Source of the DNA: an uncultured Lachnospiraceae bacterium
GTDB taxonomy: Bacteria > Bacillota > Clostridia > Lachnospirales > Lachnospiraceae
Length of the DNA stretch: 64,000 nt
Direction: 5' to 3'
Assembly: GCA_902788035.1 (NCBI GenBank)
Contig: CADAIL010000011.1
Coordinates: 1 to 64,000, forward strand
In this document: positions 10,157 through 19,300 of the stretch, in pieces
How the letters are laid out: each line of letters starts with the position of its first letter
Position numbering within the stretch: the first letter of the stretch is position 1
Position numbers and translations under genes: made by a program
The notes under the pieces: model-generated
Told to the model about the DNA's origin: nothing
The model's database searches: none
What the model saw: only the letters and a program-made list of their open reading frames with translations

Positions 10157-10937
10157 TGTCCAGCACCTCCCTCGTCAGATTTCGGTAGGCTTCAGCGGCT
10201 TTGCATTTGCCATCATACGCAAAGATGCTCTTGCCGGCTTTGGAAGTCTCAGACATACGGACCGATCTGGGGATTTCTGTTGCGAATACTTTAATCGACT
10301 TCCCATATGCCTCCCGCACCAGGTCAGCTATCTCTCTTGCGTCTTTGGTTCTGGAATCGACCATGGTAAGAAGTATCCCCTCGATTCTCAGCTTTGGATT
10401 GATTTGCCGTTTTACCCGCCGCACAGTACCCAGCAATTGTTCCAGACCTTTAGCAGATAAATACTGCGGCTGAAGCGGAATGATCAAGCTGTCTGCGGCA
10501 GCCATCGCATTGATCGTCAGCATACCGAGACTCGGTGAGCAGTCAATAAAAACGTAGTCATAATTCTTCCGAACACTCTGGATATACTCCCTGAGTACTG
10601 TCTCCCTACTGATCGTATTTACAAGTCCGACCTCCATGCCGGATAACTCAATGTTGGCAGGAAGCAAGTCCACGCCTTCCGAATTATGCAGGATTCCTTC
10701 TCCTTCACTGATTGGCTTTTCCGTAACGATCTTGTTCATGATATCTGTTACTGTTGTAGCTATCTCGTCCGGCTGTGGATATCCCAGACTGATCGTAAGA
10801 GAGCCCTGCGGATCAAGGTCGATGAGAAGGACCTTCTTTCCTTCATTTGCCAATCCAATTCCAAGATTCTCGGCGGTAGCCGACTTGCCTGTTCCTCCTT
10901 TCTGATTGATGCATGCGATTACATTAGATTTGCCCAT
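10113..10937 (-). CDS. parA: ParA/Soj family partition ATPase
   Basis: A 274-residue deviant-Walker ATPase. The signature KGGTGKSATAENLG is at about residues 13-26, followed by LLIDLDPQGSLT and the DYVFIDCSPSLG Walker B region; the C-terminal part carries TEIPRSVRMSE, typical of Soj/ParA. It would move or segregate the circular form of the element together with ParB. AGGAG precedes the ATG. The gene is 19 bases downstream of the DnaC-like gene and overlaps parB. Confidence 0.93.
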   Translation of the reverse strand: MGKSNVIACINQKGGTGKSATAENLGIGLANEGKKVLLIDLDPQGSLTISLGYPQPDEIATTVTDIMNKIVTEKPISEGEGILHNSEGVDLLPANIELSGMEVGLVNTISRETVLREYIQSVRKNYDYVFIDCSPSLGMLTINAMAAADSLIIPLQPQYLSAKGLEQLLGTVRRVKRQINPKLRIEGILLTMVDSRTKDAREIADLVREAYGKSIKVFATEIPRSVRMSETSKAGKSIFAYDGKCKAAEAYRNLTREVLDNAEKRRKHQLEELR

Positions 10938-10956
10938 TATCTTGTTCTCCTATTCT

Positions 10957-11796
10957 TCACTCAATAATCTCCTTCAGTCTTCTCATTTTTGCTTCTGCCT
11001 TTGATTCTCTTTTATCGTCACCACCGACAAAGACAGGGACGCACATCTCGCGTATCCTGCTGAAGATTCGTGCATCCCCTACATTCTTAGGATTTTTGAT
11101 TTCATCCCAGGTCTTGTTTGTCGTTATGATGAGCGGCAGTTCTGTCTTGTAACGTTCATCAATCAGTTGATATACCATCTCCTGAGTGTACTCGGTGCTT
11201 CGTTCTACACCGAGATCATCAATAATCAGCAACTGATATTTCTGAAATGAACTCAGATACTTCTGCCGGTCTGCGGAGAAGATGCTCCCCATGCTGTTCA
11301 TGATCTTCGGGAAACTGGTCATGAGCACTGGAACGCCCTTCTCGATCAGAGCATTTGCGATACATGCAGCTATGAATGATTTGCCGGTTCCGACGGGTCC
11401 CCAGAAAAGAAGACCTGCATTATCCGCAGCACGAGAGTTCCAATTCTCAGCATAATTCCTGGCTATTGAGAGAGCCCTGGAGTATTCAGCATCATCAAAT
11501 CGGCATTTTTGAAGTAGCCTGTCCTGAAGACCGTTCGTCCTGAGCCTCTTGATATAAAGCATCTGCTCTTCCTGCTCTAATCGCGCCCTCGTCTCTGCAT
11601 CTTCCCTGATTTCGCACTCACACATGCAATGGACGGTCTTGTCTATCCCGAATATCTTGATGCGCAGCTCTTTCGGCTTACCGCAGTCGCCGCATCGAAG
11701 GAGACCATCACTGCCGTAATAATCGCCAGCATTAGGGACTACCTGCATCGGTATGCTTTCGATCATGGTTTTTACATCTTCCCTGATCGTATTCAT
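10957..11796 (-). CDS. DnaC/IstB-like AAA+ ATPase (helicase loader type)
   Basis: A 279-residue ATPase of the DnaC/DnaI/IstB group, found in replication modules of Tn1549-like elements. The N-terminal part has paired cysteines (CGDCG and CMCEC, about residues 36-59) that probably bind zinc, as in DnaI. Then come Walker A GPVGTGKSF (about residue 133), Walker B LLIIDDLG and a sensor region ITTNKTWDEI. It probably loads the host helicase at the element's origin. Its ATG overlaps the stop of the replication initiator gene (ATGA), so the two are coupled. Confidence 0.88.
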   Translation of the reverse strand: MNTIREDVKTMIESIPMQVVPNAGDYYGSDGLLRCGDCGKPKELRIKIFGIDKTVHCMCECEIREDAETRARLEQEEQMLYIKRLRTNGLQDRLLQKCRFDDAEYSRALSIARNYAENWNSRAADNAGLLFWGPVGTGKSFIAACIANALIEKGVPVLMTSFPKIMNSMGSIFSADRQKYLSSFQKYQLLIIDDLGVERSTEYTQEMVYQLIDERYKTELPLIITTNKTWDEIKNPKNVGDARIFSRIREMCVPVFVGGDDKRESKAEAKMRRLKEIIE

Positions 11797-12707
11797 AAGC
11801 TCTCACCGTCATATGCCTGATAGGCAGACCTGTCATAGTGCGGCTGCGGCACACTGGCTGCAGCCCTTGACTTCAGCCTGTCTTTTCTCGCCCATGCACG
11901 CATGGTTGCAAGATGATTTGGATAGGATCGCTTGTGCAAATACATATACTCGGACAGATTCTCAATCATATCCTGATAGCCATCGGGGAAATCAAATGTG
12001 AGCTCATCGTATTCTTCCTGTGTGAGGAGCACATTTTGATATCTCCCATACCGCTGCGATGCATTTGCACTCACTCTTTTATTATTCTCTTCTTTTCTTT
12101 GTATTTCTTTACTTGTTATATAAGTATTTATTTGTGACCGATTTTCCGGTGACGGTATTTCGGTATCCGGAAAATCCGTATCCCGCATATCCGTATGCGG
12201 CTTCTCCGTATCCCGTTTTTCGGGCTGCGGGTTTCCGGGATACGGTTTTTCCGGATACGGTTCTTCCGGATACGGCTTTTCCGAACACGGCTTTCCCGAA
12301 CGAGGCTTTCCCGGACGAGGCTTTTCCGAACGAGGCTTTTCCGTAGATTCGAAAGCCTCGTCGGGGATAAAATAATCGACAACTTCATACTGCTCCGCAG
12401 ATCCCAGCATTTTCCGTGGCACTTCATAGATGATGTACATACTTTTCCCGAGCTTCCCTTTTTCGTCCCGCATCTGGGTCGTCTCCAGATACCCGGCAGC
12501 CTTCAGTTCTTTCATCGCGCTTTGAATGGATGCTTTTCCATCTTTCACGATCTTTTCCGTTCCCCGGATGCTGAACTCCCAGTCATCCGGAAGGGTGAGA
12601 AAGATTGTCAGTAGGCCAATAGCCTTCAGACTCAGATTTTTGTCTCTTGTATGATAATTGCACATCGTCGTATAGTTCTTATTTTTTATCACACGGTAAA
12701 CGCTCAT
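11793..12707 (-). CDS. Replication initiator-like protein with repeat linker
   Basis: The start at 12707 (MSVYRVIKNKNYT) is preferred over a frame beginning 75 bases upstream because AGGTG stands seven bases before it and this is where similar proteins begin. The protein has about 304 residues. The first 110 residues look like the winged-helix domain of element replication initiators (LSLKAIGLLTIFLTLPDDWEFS...SIQSAMKELKAAGYLET). Next comes a low-complexity linker of about 65 residues made of degenerate pentapeptides ending in KP, then a C-terminal helical domain (YDELTFDFPDGYQDMIENLSEYM) that probably contacts the DnaC-like partner. It is coupled to the DnaC-like gene by a four-base overlap. 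Confidence 0.82.
   Translation of the reverse strand: MSVYRVIKNKNYTTMCNYHTRDKNLSLKAIGLLTIFLTLPDDWEFSIRGTEKIVKDGKASIQSAMKELKAAGYLETTQMRDEKGKLGKSMYIIYEVPRKMLGSAEQYEVVDYFIPDEAFESTEKPRSEKPRPGKPRSGKPCSEKPYPEEPYPEKPYPGNPQPEKRDTEKPHTDMRDTDFPDTEIPSPENRSQINTYITSKEIQRKEENNKRVSANASQRYGRYQNVLLTQEEYDELTFDFPDGYQDMIENLSEYMYLHKRSYPNHLATMRAWARKDRLKSRAAASVPQPHYDRSAYQAYDGESL
12236..12347 (-). repeat. Tandem 15-bp repeats encoding pentapeptides
   Basis: About seven units of 15 bp (pattern TTCCGRAYRMGGCTT with few changes) sit inside the initiator gene, and more degraded units continue left to about 12140. Because 15 is a multiple of three, unit number can change without a frameshift. The units encode xxKPx-type pentapeptides in a disordered linker. 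Confidence 0.85.
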
Positions 12708-12711
12708 TGTT

Positions 12712-12909
12712 TCACCTGCTCCTGTCCTTTCTCTTTCTGCGTATTTTATAAGGACATGTCCCGTAGAAACATGTCCCGTCAAGCATCAGATACCTGCACG
12801 AACGGCACTCCTCATCGGTACCGTCGATACCTCTGTCAATATGCTGCGTGTTCGGGCTTTCCCTCATCAGTTGTTCAAAAGCCGCTTCCGCCCCGTCCAA
12901 AAATCCCAT
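12712..12909 (-). CDS. Small cysteine-rich protein, 65 residues
   Basis: This short gene fits exactly between its neighbours: it starts 13 bases after the stop of the DUF5688 gene, with GGTGG seven bases before the ATG, and stops five bases before the initiator start. The C-terminal half has four cysteines in a C-x2-C-x8-C-x4-C arrangement followed by basic residues (KIRRKRKDRSR). This suggests a small zinc-binding and possibly DNA-binding protein. I do not recognise the family. Position and ribosome site are the main support. Confidence 0.65.
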   Translation of the reverse strand: MGFLDGAEAAFEQLMRESPNTQHIDRGIDGTDEECRSCRYLMLDGTCFYGTCPYKIRRKRKDRSR

Positions 12910-12921
12910 CGATTGCCACCA

Positions 12922-14004
12922 TTATCCGAGAGCAAATTCATTCCTGGGTCTTGGGGAATCCAATTTCATCGGTTTATTTCTGGCCTCCTCTGTCTTCTTC
13001 GCGAGCTGTTCCGTCAGGCTGGGGCGCTTTCCACTGTGTTCCATTTCTTTGGCAGCCTCGCGCTGCATTGCATTTTCAAGTACTCTTGTATCACTGTCGT
13101 AGAACTGAACCTTATCTGAAAGGAAGTCATCTGTACTGACTACAGAGCTGTTGATCTCATGCACCATCTGTGACAGCTCCGCCGCCGTCATAGGATTGGC
13201 CTCCGGCACGATCAGCACCTCATGCACGGATGACGGAAGGACAAAGAAGCTCCCGCCGAGGGCAGTAGCGGCCTGCGCGAGAATATCATCCCTGACCATG
13301 AGCGAAGCACCGAACGTTTTGTCCTTTGTCGTAAGGCAGAAAAGATTCATCTGGTTCTCTTCATTTATGATAGGAAATGCATTGCCGAGGAGGTTCCTTG
13401 GCTCGCCTCCCGACATCATATGATCCATCATGTCAGGAAGATGATAGAGAGCCGGTTTACGACTGTCTTCAGCGGCGAGGGCATCTGCATTCAGCTTCTC
13501 AGCTGAGATACCCCAGCTGTTCATAAGGCTGGGCGTAACGGCAATCGTCCCATAAGAATCTGCAGACATATCACCGACACAGACATGGAAGGTCTTAGCG
13601 AAGTCCCCGACCGGCAGACTTACAAGTCCTTTCAGGCGTTCCCTGTTCTGTTCCGCGTCACAAAGCCTGATCTGCAGGCGGTCCTTTATGCTGTCATAAT
13701 TGAGGAGTCCATCTACATCGATCGTTTTGCCGCTTATTTCTGCGTCAATCCTCACATCGGCAATGTCACCCACGATCTTGTCAATAGGTTCTCCGTCCCG
13801 GTAGCGGTCGAAAAACTGCTCCAGATAGATGTTGGGGACAATCTGCTCGTCCTCCCTGCGGATGGTGAATCCTGTTAGAACGACGTCATTTGCCTTAGTA
13901 ACTTCCTGGATCGTGATCTGTGCCCCGTCGAACGAAGGAGGCAGATATTCCTGGATATGGTCCTTTATATATTCACAGAACTGTTCTTTCGTAAGCTTTG
14001 CCAT
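12922..14004 (-). CDS. DUF5688 family protein
   Basis: A 360-residue soluble protein that matches the DUF5688 family, which is frequent in conjugative elements of Clostridia and has no known function. The N-terminus MAKLTKEQFCEYIKDHIQEY and the segment YLEQFFDRYRDGEPID are characteristic. The C-terminal tail is basic and low-complexity (KRPSLTEQLAKKTEEARNK). The ATG shares bases with the stop of the 47-residue gene upstream (TAATG), so the genes are coupled. Confidence 0.82.
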   Translation of the reverse strand: MAKLTKEQFCEYIKDHIQEYLPPSFDGAQITIQEVTKANDVVLTGFTIRREDEQIVPNIYLEQFFDRYRDGEPIDKIVGDIADVRIDAEISGKTIDVDGLLNYDSIKDRLQIRLCDAEQNRERLKGLVSLPVGDFAKTFHVCVGDMSADSYGTIAVTPSLMNSWGISAEKLNADALAAEDSRKPALYHLPDMMDHMMSGGEPRNLLGNAFPIINEENQMNLFCLTTKDKTFGASLMVRDDILAQAATALGGSFFVLPSSVHEVLIVPEANPMTAAELSQMVHEINSSVVSTDDFLSDKVQFYDSDTRVLENAMQREAAKEMEHSGKRPSLTEQLAKKTEEARNKPMKLDSPRPRNEFALG

Positions 14005-14147
14005 TATTTTCTCCCTTCATGAGATGCCGTGACCGGTCTCTTTTCCTTCTGAGCAACACGCTCATTAAATGCCTGCTGGTACTGCGCAAGTCTTGCTGAC
14101 GGATCATTTCTCTTTATACGTTCATACTGTTCTACATCTCTATTCAT
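14004..14147 (-). CDS. 47-residue element protein
   Basis: A short gene with a good ribosome site (AGGAAAGGAAG, five bases before the ATG). It ends in TAA overlapping the ATG of the DUF5688 gene. The peptide is hydrophilic and mostly helical (begins MNRDVEQYERIKRND, ends ASHEGRK). It is the first gene of the replication-partition-conjugation operon. Function is unknown; it may act as a translational leader for the gene that follows. Confidence 0.65.
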   Translation of the reverse strand: MNRDVEQYERIKRNDPSARLAQYQQAFNERVAQKEKRPVTASHEGRK

Positions 14148-14188
14148 TTTTCTTCCTTTCCTGAGTAGAAACTCTGCTTTTCACAGAG

Positions 14189-14226
14189 AAGGATCCTGAC
14201 AGGGATCCATCCTGTCCAGGATCCTT
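14189..14226. other. Long inverted repeat upstream of the element operon
   Basis: A 15-16 bp stem with one bulged base and a 7-base loop; the arms are AAGGATCCTGACAGG and its near-complement, so GGATCC occurs three times in 38 bases. On the plus strand it ends in TTTTCT. It lies just upstream of the small-gene operon that starts at 14147 and after the adhesin terminator, so it could be a bidirectional terminator or an operator. Confidence 0.55.
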
Positions 14227-14238
14227 TTCTGCAAATGA

Positions 14239-14261
14239 AAAAAGAGCAGCTTCATCTGCTA
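14239..14261 (-). terminator. Rho-independent terminator after the element operon boundary
   Basis: On the minus strand AGCAG, a short loop and CTGCT are followed by CTTTTTTC. The hairpin lies 30 bases upstream of the last base of the adhesin frame and would separate the adhesin transcript from the operon beginning at 14147. The stem is short (5 bp), so strength is moderate. Confidence 0.5.
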
Positions 14262-14291
14262 CTCCCAATTAACTGCTACTATATGATTCTT

Positions 14292-16361
14292 TCAGTGCTT
14301 CCGCTTCTTAACGGTGAGCATGATCCCGCCAAGTACGCATGCCGCTCCGAGCAGCATAAGTACCGGAACGACTACATTCTGCGTATCACCTGTCTTTACG
14401 ACTGACGCCCTCGATGGTGTCCTAGGTGTTGATGGGATTGGTGTCACGGACCTCGGCGTCGGTGTCGGTGCCTTTGGTGTCGGAGTCGGCGTTTCGCCCG
14501 GCTTATGGAAGCCAACCGTCTGTGCTTTATCGTAAATATCCGCATGATATGCTATTAACTGCTTATCTTTGTACAGATATTCAAATGCAACAACTTCCTT
14601 TCCTGCAAGAGATGTACAGTCGAACTCGAATGCAAGCTCCACATTGCCATCTGATTCTTCAGGCCGGAAGAGCTTTGCTGCAGTTACCTCCTTCCCGCCA
14701 ATCAGGAGTTTGTCACCTGTTGCCTTATCCATAAGAATGCCGCTGATCGTATATTCCACTCCTGCGTCCAAGTTCTTATATAACACTGTGTCAGTGAAGT
14801 TCCTCGGATTTAAAGCCTCAGCGGTATGGCTGTTGGACTCATTATTGATGAGCTCTGTTGAAATCCCCGGAATAATGACGGTCTGCGCCTCATCGTTAAG
14901 GTCTGCGTGGATTGCGAGTTCAATACTGTCATCGTAAAGCGTCTCAAAAGCAACGACCTTCTTGCCGACAAGAGATAACCCATTGATGCTGAAAGTCAGT
15001 TCAACAGTGCCATTCTCATCTTTCGGAGAAAATTCAGTAGCTGCCGTTACAGTCTCATTATTGATCTTAAGAGGTTCACCGGTCTCCTTATCCATGAGGA
15101 TACCTTTGACGGAGTATTTTCTTCCAGCCTCAAGGTTCGTGTATGTGACTGTATCAGTAAGCTCCATCTTCTCAGCTGCCAGTGTCGTATGGGAATCTGT
15201 TGCCTTGTCTTTCAATTCTGTGGCGATCTTCGGATACTCGATTGTCTGGTCCTTATCACTCAGATCTGAATGGGAGGCGATCAATCTGTCTTCCTTATAC
15301 AGGTCCTCGAAGGCTACCACTGATTTTCCTTCCAGGGCAGACGCATCGAACTCGAAAGTTAGGTCAACGACTCCATCGGCTTTTTCTGCCTTGAAAGTAA
15401 GCTGCGCAGTCACTTCTTTGCCATTATCCAGAATCTTTTCGCTGCTCGCCTTGTCGACAAGGACACCTTTTACCGTGTACTCATTGCCAATAATAAGACC
15501 GGTGTATTTCACATGGTCAATATGCTTCACCTTCTTGGCTGCAAGTGCCCTGTGGTTACCTGTCTTCTCGTCAATCAGTTCCGTAGCTATGGACGGGAAC
15601 GTGACGGTCTGATCTACATCATTAAGATCTTCATGCGTAGCGACAGGGTCCACCGTCGGCTCACTGTTCTCATCAGCCTTATACACTTTTTCGAATACAA
15701 CGACTGTTTTCCCGGACAGCTCATCTGCATGAACAGTGAAATTCATATCAACAGTTCCGGCATTTGCATGAACCTCGAACGCCTGCGAAGAAGTAATTTC
15801 CTTGCCATCCGCATCCGTTACCGGCTTTCCGGAAGTCTTATCCATGAGAGTGCCCTGCATAATATAGGCGCCTTCCGGCAGGCACTCATATGAAACATGG
15901 TCTACCAGTTCCTTCTTGCCGGATGCGTCCATCTCTTTAGCGCCGGTATCCTTTTCCGATGCAGTCGTGGCGATCTTAGGCGTGTACAGGGTCTGGTCTT
16001 CGTCATTGATATCCGCATGCGCAATAATCTCAATACCCAAGATAGAGACTTTTTCAAATGCGACCATGACCGTTCCCTTAAGCTTCACGCTGGGGAACTC
16101 GAAAATGATGTCCAGGCTTCCATCAGAGCTTTCCGCAGTGAACCTCCTCATTGTCGTGACTTCATTTCCATCATCATCGAGGATCGGCTTCTCCGTCTTT
16201 TTATCCATGAGTGTCGCCGTTACAAGGTACTCTTTTCCTACAAGGAGATTCTCGTAGTACAGGATATCCTTTACTTTGATATTCTTTGCCGGATTGACGA
16301 TATTCGTCTTCGTGACTTCATCTGAGGCCTTGGTCCTTGCCTTCGGGAATACGATCTTCTG
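14292..16361 (-). pseudogene. 3' part of TIE/VaFE adhesin, behind an in-frame TGA
   Basis: This stretch continues the upstream adhesin frame after the TGA at 16362-16364. It encodes about 689 residues with five VaFE (T-Q ester-bond) domains of roughly 115-130 residues; each has a xDxVxYxxLxxGxxY start, a LMDKxTG segment, VVAFE-like strand and a DxxDxxQT end. A Pro/Thr-rich wall-spanning part, the sortase-like motif VKTGD, a membrane helix and the tail KKRKH close the protein. The first methionine (16208) has no clear ribosome site and would give a protein without signal peptide, so this part is probably made only by readthrough, after reversion, or not at all. Confidence 0.8.
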
Positions 16362-19300
16362 TCATTCATCATCGATGTCGGTATGCTTTGCTACTTCTTT
16401 CATATCTTCGTCGTAAAGATACTCAAAAACGACAACGCTGTGACCTTCCAGTGCTGACGCGTCAAATGTGATCGGCACATCCTTTGTCCCGGATTTATTC
16501 CAGAAGTGGATCTTCATTTCTGTCTCAACTGAGACTTCGTTCCCATCCGGTGTCTTTACGGTCTCGCCGGTCACTTTATCCATCAGGACTGTCTTTAATG
16601 TATAAGTCTTACCTGCTGTCAGGCCTGCATAGGAAACCGTGTCTGTGATGCTGCAGTTCTCGGCTACCAGGGCGATATGCTCACCATCTGGAGCCTTGGC
16701 TTCATTGTTCTTTGCCTGCGTTGACAGCTCGATTTTTGGAATCTCCTCATCATCGACAGTTCCGCTGTCCACCGTGTATCCATCCCGGTATACAGTGATC
16801 TCGTAAGAGACAAGCTCATAGCCCTCATTGGCCTTGCAGCGAAGTTCTTTGACAGTATAGGTATCGTAGGGAAGCGCACCCTTTTCATTATCCGGCTCCA
16901 CTGTCACATCGGATTCACCGCTGAACCAGACGCCGTAGGTATAGGACAGCTTTGCGTCATCCACTTTACCGTCTTTGTAGGCTTCATCGTTCTTATTTGT
17001 ATCGGCAGTATGGTCGGCGTATTTCCTGCCTGTCCCGGCCTGGCCGTTCGGGTCGGTAACGATGACATGCTCCTCACCGGTCGTCTTTGAGGTGATGAGG
17101 AAGGGGACATTTGCAAGACGCTCTTTATTGCTCTGTCCCGCTTTGACAAGCTCCAGATCTCCTCTGAATACCTGATTCTCGAACTGTCCCTGGTCGAGGT
17201 CGATGACCTCGCCGTCATTCCTGATCTCGAAATTCTTTACAGTTCCGGTAAGCGTGTGGCCTTCCGGAGCCTTGGTCTCGATAGCCGCATAGCTGCCATA
17301 GGGAAGCCACTTCTCCTTTGACTCCCAATACCCGTCTTTATCTGTCTTGATTGTTGCGATCGTCGCACCCGGCTCATATGTCTTGCCATCTACAAGAACG
17401 GAATCATTGGACTTGTTCACGATTGCAAATGTTGTCTCATTCAGCGATGAGCCGCCCTGCGGATCACGCCTCCTGGTCTCGGCTTCCCACTTACCAATCT
17501 TCACACCCCCACGGATGATCTGGTCGGAAGGGCCTTTTCCGGAGAAATCTTTAACCGTTGCCGCATCCTTTTCCGTCAGAGTGAATTTCCCTGATACTGT
17601 TCCTTCGAGCAAGTATCCTGCCGGTACTTTTGTCTCTTTCCAGGAGTAGGAACCAAGCGGAAGCATGTCGACCGGGGTGGAAACTGTCCCGCCTTTGCCA
17701 GTCTTGAGGATAAGTACCACGTCGCCTTTCTTATACTCTTTTCCTGCGACTACGACCGGATTCTCATTCTCAGATTTCACTTCGATCTCCGCGCCTTCAA
17801 GGGAAGCATCGCCCTGCGGCGTCGCTGCCTTCATCTCGAGATCCTGTTTATCGAAACGGATGCCTGCCCTGAGCACGGCGTCGGAAGGGCCATTCCCTGA
17901 CAGGTCTTTGACTGTGCCTGCATCTTCAACTGTAATAGCGAAGCTTCCTTTCGTGACACTGTTGTCGGTGCCCCCGATGCTGTATCCGTCAGGTGCTTTC
18001 GTTTCTTCCCAGGTATAAGATCCCACCGGGAATACATTTGCATCTGTCTTCATGACACCATCGCTGTCAGAAGAGAGCCTTACGACAGTCTCACCCTTCT
18101 TGATGGTCTTTCCACTGACCACGATATCGTAATCATTGTCACTGAAGATCTCGATCGTGGCACCTTTGAGAGTCCCCGATCCCTGAGCCTCATTCCTTCC
18201 GAGGTCTGCATCAGACTTCGTGAACATGACACCCGCTCTGACGACCTTATCACTCAGCCTGATCTCGACTTCTTTTGAGTCCTTGCACTCTACAACATGG
18301 ACCTCTGTATCAAGGGCATAGCCTTCAGCGGCTTTTGTCTCTTTCACGTAGTAGGTGCCGTACAGCACGTTGAGGGTATTCGATTTCCCGTCAGCGCCAA
18401 CGGTCAGCGTTCCCACTGAAGCTGTGCAGTCCTTATCCGAATAAACAGTGTAGACTGTACCGGTAACAGGCATTGCTCCCCCGTCTTCTGATACCTTAAG
18501 GATATGGAACGGGGTCTTTTCCGGTGTATCCGTTACGGTGACAGTGGCGGTCTTGCCTGACTCGACCTTGACTGTATGGACGGTCTCATCTTTCTTGAAG
18601 TTCTTAGGTGCCGTGATCTCTTTCACATAATATGTCCCCGCGCTGAGCTTAACAGTATTGGAAGTACCATCGACTCCTGTTGTCAGCTCCTTGACCTTCT
18701 TCGTGCAGGCCTTGTCTGAATACACCCCATAGACTGCGCCTTTAAGGCTGTAGCTGCTGTTACCGGCTGTCGTTCCATCAGAAGACTTCTTGACAAGCTT
18801 CGCGGATCCTTCATCCGGTTTCTCTGAAACACTGAGATATACGAGTTTCTGGGAACTTCCCTGGACAAGGGCATAACACTCACCAAGCTCGAATTTTGAT
18901 GCATTTGATGATGCGTACGACTTACCGGCATTATAAACGTCAAGGAGTCCGGCTTGTGTCAGCCATACTGTATTGCTGACACCTCCGGCTTCATCACCGA
19001 CTGCCATCGCCCATACAGCTCTCTGGGTAAGTCCCCGGGCCTTATTGCCGTCTACACCGGCCTTGTTCCAGAAATAGTACTGCATGATGCCAACGCGCAG
19101 GGCATCCGCTGCTGTCACCGTGTGGCCTTCAAGTGAAGTACCCACCAGGTCCTGCCTTGTATGTGTCCCTTCCGAGAAATGCATATCGACCTCACCGCAG
19201 TAGAGGATCACATCTCCATTGGAGTTACCGGATGTCTGATATGCGTGGTCTACGAACACAGAACTGAATGAAGACGACGTGCAGTAGACAGATGCGTCTA

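Noticed and set aside
12140..12347. CRISPR-like array
   Set aside because: The 15-bp units are contiguous, without spacers, and lie inside a coding frame.
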